From Paenibacillus sp. FSL A5-0031 (GTDB lineage: Bacteria; Bacillota; Bacilli; Paenibacillales; Paenibacillaceae), in the NCBI RefSeq assembly GCF_001956295.1, contig NZ_MRTD01000006.1, positions 1 through 64,000 on the forward strand: a stretch of DNA of 64,000 nt, given 5' to 3'. Position numbers and translations under genes: made by a program. Positions 7,801 to 14,481 of the stretch are shown here, piece by piece. Position 1 is the stretch's first letter; each line of letters opens with the position of its first letter. The notes below the pieces were generated by a model, which saw only the letters and a program-made list of their open reading frames with translations, searched no databases and was not told where the DNA came from.

Positions 7801-10431
7801 GTTCAACGGCTCTTTAGGGTCGTTATCATGAAACGGATCTGGGGAGGCGGTTTCTTCAACCTTCACATTGCCGATCCAGACCGGATTCGTGCTTAGTCCA
7901 AGGTTGAATTCGAGTCTAGCCAGCGTATCCGTCTCGGCTCCCATTTGAAATATCATTTCATAAGATTGGATATTATTTGTCAGCTTTACATCCATAATAT
8001 CGGAGTACGTCGTCCAGCCGCGTGTTTCCCCGCCGCCAAATTTGACTGTGGCATTTCGATTTGCATTCGATTTGGCGTCAAAAGTAAGCTTATACCATCT
8101 GCCTTTACCAAGCGTTACATTCTGAATGAGTTGAACCGCATGTATGGCATTCCCGCTGCTCGTAATATCCGCCTTGGCATAATTTACACCATTTAAAGCT
8201 TCAACAGAAATCGAGCCGTTACCTTGGAATGTGCTTACATGTACAAAATTCCAATAATTCGTATCTAAAGCTTGATTCGCCTCAGCAATGGTTGTGAACG
8301 GCTTGCTGTAGCTATTATCATGAATAAAATTACCTGCAATCGGTTCTTTATATTGATCTGGATATGGCTCTGAGTCGACGCTAGGCTCTACAGGCGTCTT
8401 ATACGGTCTGCCAGTTAGCTCATAGACACGAACATAGTCGACTTCCATTTTCACTGGCAGCAGTGATGGGTCGGGTGTTATCCCACCGTCAAAATTACCG
8501 CCAACAGCCAAGTTCAAAATCATGTAAAACGGCTTATCAAACGGAGCGGGAAACGCATATTTTGCAGGTTGATCTGCTCCCCAGCTATCCCAATTATTAA
8601 GCTTCTGGAATAATTGTCCGTCAACATACCAGCGAATTTCACCAGGCTCCCACTCTACACCGTAAGTATGATAGTCCGTAATATCCGTTTCTTCTCCAAA
8701 AATGTAATCTGCACTTTTTGACTTGTTTGCCGGCCAGTTTTTACCGTAATGAATGGCACCGCCGACTTTGTTCGGTAAGCGGCCGCGCGCTTCCATAATA
8801 TCGAGTTCTCCAGATGAAGCCCAAACCCCATACTCGCTATCCTTCGGCATCATCCAGAAGGCAGGCCAAATGCCATTGCCTACCGGCAGCTTCATGCGAG
8901 CTTCAAATTTTCCATACGTTTTATTAAAGGTAGGCTCTGTATATAATCTGCCTGATGTATATTTCTTGCCGCCAAAACCATCATCGTCAGCGGTGATCGT
9001 TAATTTCCCGTCCGCTACCTTAATATTTTCGGAGCGATAATACTGTTCTTCATTGTTCCCCCAGCCATCAAGACCATATTGAGAGCCCGTGCCTAACTGA
9101 TAAGCCCATTTGTCGAGGTTAACGCCGTTAGTATCAACGTTGTCGCCGCTTCCATCAAATTCATCATTCCATACAAGCTCCCATTCATCCACAGGTGCTG
9201 TTGTTGGTGTCGTCGTCGGTTCTGTCGTAGGCGTAGGTGTCGGGGAGTTTGTCGGTGTTGCTGTTGGAGTTGGTTGCGGAGTCGTTTGACCGCCACCACC
9301 GCTTGGACCTGAGCCAGTCGGTTGTCCTGTTTTTACAACTCCGTTCTGAACACTCACATCACTGCTTTTGCCTAAGCTATTGCCATTTAATGTCGTACTT
9401 GAACCTGTATTAACTATTTGATTTACAGTACCATTTACCTGAATTGCGGTTCCGCCCGCTGTATCCGAAATCGTAAGTAATTGACTGCTTGCTCCAGCAT
9501 CAATTTGAATGTCAGATCCCGATTCCACGATAAGCTGCTGCACCTGCGAAGAGCCTGTAAGTACGACGCGTACTTTTCCATAAGGCTTATTCACAATAAG
9601 CTTATTCAGCTTCGAATTTATAAAATGAATGCTGTTGATTCCGCCCCCATTGATGTAGACCGTTCCTTTCACATCCACATCCGTTAAAAAGACATCGCCT
9701 TCGCCAATTCCCTGCGTTAAGAACAAATCCTTATCGATAGCAGTTTTGTTGATCTTTACTCCCGCTGTATTTACGACAGCATTTCCGGCTATTTTCAAAT
9801 CTTCATAGGTGCCGGCTGTATTAATGATTTCACCAGCAATTCGGTCAAGCAATGTGATGGCTTCTGCACGAGTAATCGGTTTTTTCGGCCGAATGGTTTG
9901 ATCCGGATAACCCGTTATGTATCCTCCTGCCAGCAGCTGCTCTAACGGTGCTTTTGCATAAGCTTGTACTAGATTATAATCCGTAAAGCTGGAGAGCTTA
10001 TTCCCATCTACCGCAGCCTGCTTAAACAGTTCGGCTGTTATTTTCGCAGCTTCCTGCCTCGTAAGTGGTGCGTCAGGCTTAAAGCTGCCATCCGGGTAAC
10101 CAGTAATCACTCCAGCTTCCAACGCAGCAGCAACCTGCTTGCTGTACCATGCGTCAGCGGCTACATCTGTAAAAGTATTCGAGCCTTTAGCTTCAAACTG
10201 AAAGATAGCATGAACCAGCTTTGTAAATTCAGCTCTCGTTACTTGACGATCAGGCTGCAAGCTGCCATCCGGATATCCGCTAAGCATCCCCTTTGAAATC
10301 CATTTTTCCAGCACTTTCTCGCCCCAATGTGCCGTTCCCTTCTCATCTGTGGCTGTCGCCGCACTGACAGCCGGCAAGCTGCTCGTGAGCATCATGAACA
10401 CCAATATCATCGAAATAAACCGTTTATTCAT
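1870..10431 (-). CDS. Giant SLH-anchored surface protein with two GH16 beta-glucanase domains
   Basis: A 2853-residue exported enzyme predicted to cut beta-1,3 (or mixed beta-1,3-1,4) glucan at the cell surface. Order (approximate residues): signal peptide 1-25; three SLH repeats 32-215 (GYPDG motifs) for wall attachment; a repetitive segment to 375; a Pro/Thr linker 385-415; GH16 at 420-680 with GELDIMEARG; four CBM4/9-like modules (NGDF, NGSF motifs); a PF07550-like module near 1360-1440; a second GH16 at 1445-1705 with GEIDIMEARG; three CBM-like modules; another PF07550-like module, a CBM-like module and a third PF07550-like module; two discoidin-like (F5/8 C, CBM32) modules from about 2555 and 2707. 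Both GH16 E-x-D-I-x-E catalytic motifs are intact. Start ATG 10431 follows AGGAGA; the frame opens 9 codons earlier without a site. Last gene of the ABC transporter cluster. Laminarinase is most likely; substrate is inferred. Confidence 0.92.
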   Translation of the reverse strand: MNKRFISMILVFMMLTSSLPAVSAATATDEKGTAHWGEKVLEKWISKGMLSGYPDGSLQPDRQVTRAEFTKLVHAIFQFEAKGSNTFTDVAADAWYSKQVAAALEAGVITGYPDGSFKPDAPLTRQEAAKITAELFKQAAVDGNKLSSFTDYNLVQAYAKAPLEQLLAGGYITGYPDQTIRPKKPITRAEAITLLDRIAGEIINTAGTYEDLKIAGNAVVNTAGVKINKTAIDKDLFLTQGIGEGDVFLTDVDVKGTVYINGGGINSIHFINSKLNKLIVNKPYGKVRVVLTGSSQVQQLIVESGSDIQIDAGASSQLLTISDTAGGTAIQVNGTVNQIVNTGSSTTLNGNSLGKSSDVSVQNGVVKTGQPTGSGPSGGGGQTTPQPTPTATPTNSPTPTPTTEPTTTPTTAPVDEWELVWNDEFDGSGDNVDTNGVNLDKWAYQLGTGSQYGLDGWGNNEEQYYRSENIKVADGKLTITADDDGFGGKKYTSGRLYTEPTFNKTYGKFEARMKLPVGNGIWPAFWMMPKDSEYGVWASSGELDIMEARGRLPNKVGGAIHYGKNWPANKSKSADYIFGEETDITDYHTYGVEWEPGEIRWYVDGQLFQKLNNWDSWGADQPAKYAFPAPFDKPFYMILNLAVGGNFDGGITPDPSLLPVKMEVDYVRVYELTGRPYKTPVEPSVDSEPYPDQYKEPIAGNFIHDNSYSKPFTTIAEANQALDTNYWNFVHVSTFQGNGSISVEALNGVNYAKADITSSGNAIHAVQLIQNVTLGKGRWYKLTFDAKSNANRNATVKFGGGETRGWTTYSDIMDVKLTNNIQSYEMIFQMGAETDTLARLEFNLGLSTNPVWIGNVKVEETASPDPFHDNDPKEPLNGNHVYNGSFDLGRIDRLTYWNFNKAGGNAAASVNADTRELKISNLDGETEPKSISLTQSGINLLKENDYKVTFKARAATARTIQIGVYKSDGTAYAAPETISLASEMKEYTFQFAMEQSNDVNGQLVFLLGGHQADIYLDDIKMIRLTNNNTGELALADQFPVKNGDFSSGKVSWSEHVQGRYDGWGSSADFNAQNEEMKIAIASEGVNPWDVMLMQNNINLFKGNTYTVTLDASSSKNREMEIVIEVGSTRYLSKKVQLTQTKQTFSYELLVQSDITPTFKLLLGKLDGAAVIGEHDVLVDNIHVEQQDARSKAFLIKNGYFDAGMQDWSTHIQGIYDGPSRAAIKDDNGAVKVAIANAGLNAWDIVLQQGSLALVKGKTYVVTFLARATSPRTIEAVVENSAYNRFLNEKVKLDTVTKMYSYEFTMAKDDNATFKLLFGVQPDAPAAAHDVFIDNVHLELKGANEAAGEKARSSNDIMLLLPPVLSKDVSDNEMGQNIDITFNDNEAWRNAITDVFVDEVKLPKEAYQLASGKLTIDKTQFSAVKSYTITIRSTGYELAQVIQSIQEKNIWSLVWNDEFDSVGDNLDTNGVDLDKWAYQLGNGSEYGVGDWGNNELQFYKKENIKVENGQMIIEAKKENFGGKQYTSGRLWTSPTFSKAYGKFEARIKLPAGQGLWPAFWMMPKDSEYGGWASSGEIDIMEARGRVPGEVDGTIHFGKNAPNNKITGAQYEFPQGEDITGYHTYSLEWEPGELRWYVDGNLFQTLNDWNSWGADQPEKYAFPAPFDKEFYIILNLAVGGNYDGGLKPDPSLLSAQMEIDYVRAYELTGRPYKVPVEPMLVKDSFPQNGKAAVDGNFIYDPAYTHGVKNITAENPVIDMNYWNFLHGAEFGGAGEVSVDTVDGTPFAKVDISNGGNVPYSLQLVQYVTLVKGQAYKISFDAKASAPRSMSLKFGGDANSGWGIYSDNFEASLKDQVGHYEYRFLMTDKTNAAARLEFNLGQNVNDVWIGNVYLEEIDELIEPGAAKAPLNNGNHIYNGGFDLGTMDRLLYWNTKTTDSAAADISVDPVLRRLNVNISDGGTNASSIKLTQQGINLLQKDSYELTFDAEASAARTITVQLKSKDGSTIYSGPHAIQLDPSNSSHKLSFTMPPNVTDEEAQLEFLLGGSNAGVQLDNIKLIRTTNLNVDFTGVDLFPLKNGDFSNGLSGWEPFTQGGTAAFTESNGAAKIAVTNVGGEAWNVMFNQSNLKLSKGMTYVLSFDASSTVARDIEAALENAGYTRRFYTGPLMLTPSMQHFEFTFKMMTDDNVALKFLLGKTPKSAAAPHEIFFDNVVLEVKDAPMLRPPTLIPDKTDNLVGSAVEIRFVDNEAWRTAISAIEVNGAVLAGAKYTLQPGSIMIDQSVFASDQLYTINVKSTGFADTSVNQLMLAADGNLVLNGGMTNGSANWVHWFGDGGDSKYTPKDGVAQIDIYYHGGMHPEWNVPVGWSTQFNQSGIKLEAGKSYELSFNAWSTVNRPIAVELGGYNNTESVHFNLTSDSAATYKKSLRPNSNVDLTLKFLLGNVVNGAFVTPDGEHTIYIDNVAIREVAAPPVLVADSTENKVGQTIELTFADSPAWRAAITQLTIDGAAVQSSSYTVEAGKIKLNADLFTSVKTYLITVAAAGYGISEVQQQVKTAAANIALHKAAAASSGNQPAANAVDGAGNTRWESESSDPQWISIDFGAVYKLESAVLSWEGAYGKAYKLQVSSAAAPGESDWTDVFTEAAGNGGLDNITLNGQEARHIRMVGSARGTIYGYSLWEFEVYGTWVSGGEGGGNGGNPDPGTTPNPVLVNLALNKQAVASSFNAVFPAHLLTDGDKGTRWEAKWSDNNTAPYQAEWFYIDLEKVHSINKIILTWEAAYGKAIDIQVAAAGSDLSAASTDWKTVHSLNRELRAEDFVETITLADSAEARYVRILVTEKGLPPYGPSLYEIEIYE

Positions 10432-10466
10432 GCTTCTCCTACATCCTTTCAGGATCATGAAATAAA

Positions 10467-10481
10467 ATGATAACGCTTACT
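10467..10481. promoter_or_regulatory. cre-like site (CcpA) upstream of the glucanase gene
   Basis: ATGATAACGCTTACT fits the Bacillus cre pattern WTGNAANCGNWNNCW with one mismatch. It lies 36 bp upstream of the glucanase ATG, in the gap after the binding-protein gene, so repression by CcpA on preferred sugars is plausible. Confidence 0.5.
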
Positions 10482-10595
10482 TGTCTTTTCAAGGAAACAG
10501 CCTGCCCCTTACAGCTAAATGATAAACTGCAACGTGACAGACTGTTTGCTCGATCTATTAAACTTTTACATGATGCCTCAGCTGAAAATATCTCC

Positions 10596-12329
10596 TTATT
10601 TTACGCTGTTGTACCAATCGTTAACTTCTTTCGTAATTTGTTCGCCGCCTGATTTTTTCCAGTTTTCAACCATCGTATCGAACGAATCAACTGGTTGTTG
10701 TCCGTATACGATTTTGCTGAACGTTTCATTAAGCAGCTTGTTCAGAAGCTCGTTTTTACTTTGCATCGTTTCCGTCAAAGGACCCATATAGTAGTTTTTC
10801 ATACGGATCGAATTTTGGTCCATAACTACTTTCATCGCATCTGTATTCTCTTTTAGACGTGTATTAAACTCTTGTTTCTCGTATGGCGTTACCGGCTCTG
10901 CGCCGCCAGCAAGCTTAACATGCGTTTCTGCATAAAGAGTAGGAATACGAGCGCCTTCAAAAGTGAGCGTGTAGTATAGCGGTGGTGCTGTTTGATCCTT
11001 CAAACCAGGGAATAGGTCTGGGTATTTTGCAATATCAGCAGTAATAGAGCCGTCTGGAAGTGTTGCATAATCATAACCTTCTGCGAAGCCCTTCTCGAAC
11101 TCGCTGCCCGGCTGCGGGTTAGCCATATTATCGAAGAACCAGTTATAGTAGTGCAAAATAGCTTCAGGATTTTTAGCTTTTTTGTTTACGAATACATAAC
11201 CGTTTGCTGGCGGGTTGCCGCCTGCGGAACCAATTTTACCATCTGGACCAGCAGGAATTGGATACGCTTTATATTTTGCGCCAGGAACGTTGTTCAGAAG
11301 ATCTGGGAAAGGCCATGCTGGAAGCCAGTTTGGTCCAAAAATAATTCCCGCTTCGCCTTTAGTAAACAATTCCGAGCCCGTTGATTCATCAAGCAATGCT
11401 GAATCTTGTGAAATGTAGCCTTTGTCTAACCATTCTTTTAATTTTGTTAATGCATCTTTAGCTGCTGGATTGATCGAACCATGCGCCAAAGATCCATCCG
11501 CTGCTTGATTCCATTGACCAGGCATTGTGCCATAAGCGCCAAACACGAAGCCGATATCAGTCATCCAGTTAGCGAAGCCATTTTTGAAGCCTGTTGCAAG
11601 ACCAATTGTATCCGCTTTGCTGTCTCCGTCTGGATCATTCTTAACGAATGCTTCCATAACCGTTTCCATTTCTGCAAGCGTTGTTGGAGCTTTAAGGTTA
11701 AGCTTTGTCAGCCAATCCTCACGAATCCACATGACATGATCTGCGTTGTAGGCATAATCTAGAATAGGCAAGGCCATTTTGTCAGCGCCCCGGCTAATTG
11801 GCAGCCAGATGGTTGGATCAAGATCAAGGCCTGCTTTGTAAGTATCATTTGCGTATTTGTCGACCAAATCGCCTACCGGCATAAATTGACCGGAGTCGAT
11901 CAACATATTAACCGTTTCCATATCTCCGCGGTAAGTGACAACATCCGGCATTTCCTCACCTGATGACAGCATAAGGCGAAGCTTTGTTTTGTAAGCATCA
12001 TTCGTATTCGTTACAACCCAGTTGTATTTAATGTCAATGCCAAGTCTTTCTTTGATAAGACGAGTATGAACATTATCCTCAATGGACTCGCCTTCTTTGA
12101 AGATTGAACCATTTTGGTTAAGACCCCAAACTGTCGTTAACGTAATAGGTGTCGTATACTTGCCATCCGCAAAGCCTTCAGTGCTTCCTTCTTCAACCTT
12201 GGCTGGTTCGTTGCTCGCTTTGTTTGTTGCTGCCGGACTGTTAGTCCCCTTGTTCGTGTTGTTTCCAGAACAAGCTGCGATTGCGAGCATAAATGATAGT
12301 ACCAATAAGACCGAAAGCCACTTCTTCAT
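10596..12329 (-). CDS. ABC transporter extracellular sugar-binding lipoprotein (LplA-like)
   Basis: Captures a saccharide outside the membrane and hands it to the two permeases upstream. The 577-residue product starts with a lipoprotein signal (lipobox LAIAAC, Cys20) followed by an Asn/Thr/Ser-rich tether, then a large extracellular solute-binding fold of the family-1 type seen in LplA/YtcQ proteins, which are longer than classical MalE. The ATG follows GGGGGTAAAGGC. It lies after two permeases and before the glucanase, so an oligosaccharide from beta-glucan is the inferred ligand. As is usual for LplABC/YtcQP-type systems, no ATPase gene is present; a shared MsmX-like ATPase elsewhere would be needed. 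Confidence 0.9.
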   Translation of the reverse strand: MKKWLSVLLVLSFMLAIAACSGNNTNKGTNSPAATNKASNEPAKVEEGSTEGFADGKYTTPITLTTVWGLNQNGSIFKEGESIEDNVHTRLIKERLGIDIKYNWVVTNTNDAYKTKLRLMLSSGEEMPDVVTYRGDMETVNMLIDSGQFMPVGDLVDKYANDTYKAGLDLDPTIWLPISRGADKMALPILDYAYNADHVMWIREDWLTKLNLKAPTTLAEMETVMEAFVKNDPDGDSKADTIGLATGFKNGFANWMTDIGFVFGAYGTMPGQWNQAADGSLAHGSINPAAKDALTKLKEWLDKGYISQDSALLDESTGSELFTKGEAGIIFGPNWLPAWPFPDLLNNVPGAKYKAYPIPAGPDGKIGSAGGNPPANGYVFVNKKAKNPEAILHYYNWFFDNMANPQPGSEFEKGFAEGYDYATLPDGSITADIAKYPDLFPGLKDQTAPPLYYTLTFEGARIPTLYAETHVKLAGGAEPVTPYEKQEFNTRLKENTDAMKVVMDQNSIRMKNYYMGPLTETMQSKNELLNKLLNETFSKIVYGQQPVDSFDTMVENWKKSGGEQITKEVNDWYNSVK

Positions 12330-12364
12330 GCCTTTACCCCCGTAAGTTAATTTTTGTTATTATT

Positions 12365-12385
12365 AACGATATTTGTAATATCGTT
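12365..12385 (-). promoter_or_regulatory. Hairpin between permease and binding-protein genes
   Basis: Perfect 9-bp inverted repeat AACGATATT / AATATCGTT with a 3-nt spacer in the 127-bp gap before the binding-protein gene. Such intercistronic hairpins often protect the mRNA so that the binding protein is made in excess over permeases; no T-run follows, so termination is unlikely. Confidence 0.45.
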
Positions 12386-12456
12386 TGTTACCAATATACA
12401 GCTCGCTTTACAGCTCCGAAAGACCACAATTTTGTTATTGATGCCTTTTTCTTGCA

Positions 12457-13335
12457 CTATTCTTTGACAGCCCCCATGATGATCCCTTTCACGAAATATC
12501 GCTGTAAAAAGGGGTATACAAGCAATATCGGCAATGTACCAATGAAGATTTGCGCGGATTTAACGGTACGCTGCGAGATATGCTTAAGCTCGTTGACATC
12601 GGGATTTATTTTATTAAAATCCTGCTGTACAATGATCGTTTGCAAAAAGGTTGCTAATGGATATTTTCTATAATCTGTAATATATAACAATCCATCAAAC
12701 CATGAATTCCAATGTGTAACCATGGTAAACAATGAAATCGTAGCTAAAGCCGGCATTGAAATGGGTAAAAATATACTCCAAAGCGTTCGGAACTGTCCTG
12801 CTCCATCCATGACCGAAGCTTCCTCCAGCTCCTTCGGTACTGCCCGGAAAAAGTTCATTAGAAGCACCATATTAAATACGTTGATCGCCCCTGGCAGAAC
12901 AAGCGCCCAAATCGAGTTCATTAAATCCAAGTTGCGAATAAGCATGTACGAAGGAACAATACCACCACTGAACAACATCGTAAAGAGAAAATACCACGTA
13001 TAGACCGAACGGCTCTTAAATGTCCGTCCATCTTTGGATAATGCATAACCCGCTAGAATCATCAAAGTCATGCCGACGAGCGTGCCGAGCGCCGTACGCT
13101 TAAAACCTACAAAAAGAGCATTGTGAAAATTATCGTTATTCAGCGTTTTGGAATAGGCTTCAAGGTTGAAGCCTATCGGCCATAGCTTGACCAGATTCGC
13201 GTTGGCTGGGGAGCTTGCGCTTAAGCTTACAGCTAGAATATGAACGAGCGGAATAATACAAGAAATACAAATGACCGCGAGCAAAATATAGTTAAATACT
13301 GAAAAAGCTTTATAACCTGTTGTTTTGTGATACAT
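12457..13335 (-). CDS. Carbohydrate ABC transporter permease (LplC/YtcP-like)
   Basis: Integral membrane subunit forming half of the sugar channel. The 292-residue product has about six membrane segments and the MalG-type EAA loop (EEASVMDGAGQFRTLWSIFLP), the contact site for the ATPase. It ends with a typical permease tail GIIMGAVKE. The start lies 23 bp after the partner permease gene, showing co-transcription. Family membership is clear; the exact sugar is inferred only from the neighbouring GH16 enzyme. Confidence 0.9.
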   Translation of the reverse strand: MYHKTTGYKAFSVFNYILLAVICISCIIPLVHILAVSLSASSPANANLVKLWPIGFNLEAYSKTLNNDNFHNALFVGFKRTALGTLVGMTLMILAGYALSKDGRTFKSRSVYTWYFLFTMLFSGGIVPSYMLIRNLDLMNSIWALVLPGAINVFNMVLLMNFFRAVPKELEEASVMDGAGQFRTLWSIFLPISMPALATISLFTMVTHWNSWFDGLLYITDYRKYPLATFLQTIIVQQDFNKINPDVNELKHISQRTVKSAQIFIGTLPILLVYPFLQRYFVKGIIMGAVKE

Positions 13336-13358
13336 GCTTTTTCTCGCCCCTCTCTTTC

Positions 13359-14318
13359 CTAGAAAATTCGATAACCTGCGTATTTGTATGCCATTCGGTA
13401 AGAGAAGACGATCATGATCAAACCGATTAGAGATTTAAACAAACCAACAGCTGTTCCAAAGCTGTATTGACCATTCAATATCGCTGTCCGATAGACGAAC
13501 GTATCGATAATGTCTCCCTTATCGTATACAAGCGAATTGTATAGATTGAAAATTTGATCGAAGCCCCCGTTCAAAATATTGCCGAGGGACAACGTGCCTA
13601 CGACAACCGCGATTGGAATCATCGACGGAACCGTGATGTGCAGCGTCTGCTTCCAGCGCGTGGCGCCATCCACCTCAGCCGCTTCGTACAATGAAGGATT
13701 TACTCCCGCCAGTGCCGCAAGAAATACGATGGTGTTAAAACCGAAGTTTTGCCAAATATCGCTTACGATAACGGTAAAACGGAACCAATCCCCGTTCCCA
13801 AGCCAGAACACAGAATCTATACCGAGACTGTTGAGCGTCTGATTCACGATTCCTTTACTGCCCAGCATGTCAGTAAGGATCGCACCTAAAATTACCCATG
13901 ATATAAAATGCGGCAAGTACACCAAAGTTTGTACCACTCGCTTAAACAGCATTTTTCGAACCTCATTAAGCAGAATCGCGAACGTAAACGGCACGATTAA
14001 GCCAAAAACGATCTTTAAGCCCGAAATGATTAAAGTGTTCCAAATGACCTGTTTGCTGTCTGGATACTCAAACATAAAGCGGAAGTGCTCCAGTCCAACA
14101 AGCTTCGAATGAAACATGCCGTTATAAGGTTTAAAATCCTGAAAGGCCATAATTAGCCCGCTCATTGGTACATAAGCAAATATAAAGGTAACAATAGCCG
14201 CCGGAAGCAGCATGAGATGCAAGGGCCAAGTACGACTAAATAGTTCTCTCGCTCTTTTATCCTTTTGTTGTCTTGGTTTTTTTTCTTGCTGCAGCGGTTT
14301 GTTTAGCGCACTTTCCAC
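13359..14318 (-). CDS. Sugar ABC transporter permease (LplB/YteP-like)
   Basis: First gene of the minus-strand operon; the second half of the channel. The 319-residue protein has a charged N-terminal tail rich in Lys/Gln, then about six membrane helices, the MSGLIMAFQDF segment characteristic of LplB/YteP proteins, and an EAA loop (YEAAEVDGATRWKQT). The GTG at 14318 is chosen because GGAAAGGGG sits 7 nt upstream; the frame extends six codons further to a TTG that lacks a site. It diverges from the sensor kinase gene, with about 160 bp of shared regulatory DNA. Confidence 0.9.
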   Translation of the reverse strand: MESALNKPLQQEKKPRQQKDKRARELFSRTWPLHLMLLPAAIVTFIFAYVPMSGLIMAFQDFKPYNGMFHSKLVGLEHFRFMFEYPDSKQVIWNTLIISGLKIVFGLIVPFTFAILLNEVRKMLFKRVVQTLVYLPHFISWVILGAILTDMLGSKGIVNQTLNSLGIDSVFWLGNGDWFRFTVIVSDIWQNFGFNTIVFLAALAGVNPSLYEAAEVDGATRWKQTLHITVPSMIPIAVVVGTLSLGNILNGGFDQIFNLYNSLVYDKGDIIDTFVYRTAILNGQYSFGTAVGLFKSLIGLIMIVFSYRMAYKYAGYRIF

Positions 14319-14361
14319 TGTTCTGCCCCTTTCCAAACAAAATTTGATTTGAGTTTTTTCA

Positions 14362-14401
14362 TCTCTCCTGTATGATTAATTTTACCAGCAGTCTCTCCTG
14401 T
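14362..14401. promoter_or_regulatory. Two identical 10-bp repeats, 30 bp apart, in the divergent promoter region
   Basis: TCTCTCCTGT occurs at 14362-14371 and 14392-14401, a spacing of exactly 30 bp (about three helical turns). They lie just upstream of the permease operon and of the kinase gene. This fits tandem sites for a dimeric AraC-type regulator such as the response regulator encoded at 16402; binding is inferred. One caveat: the minus-strand sense ACAGGAGAGA resembles a ribosome site. Confidence 0.45.
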
Positions 14402-14481
14402 TCTATAGACCACGATCTTTGGAAGCATGCCATTTTGTTTACTTATGTATCATTATTTTCATAAAAAGAGAGGACTCCAGC

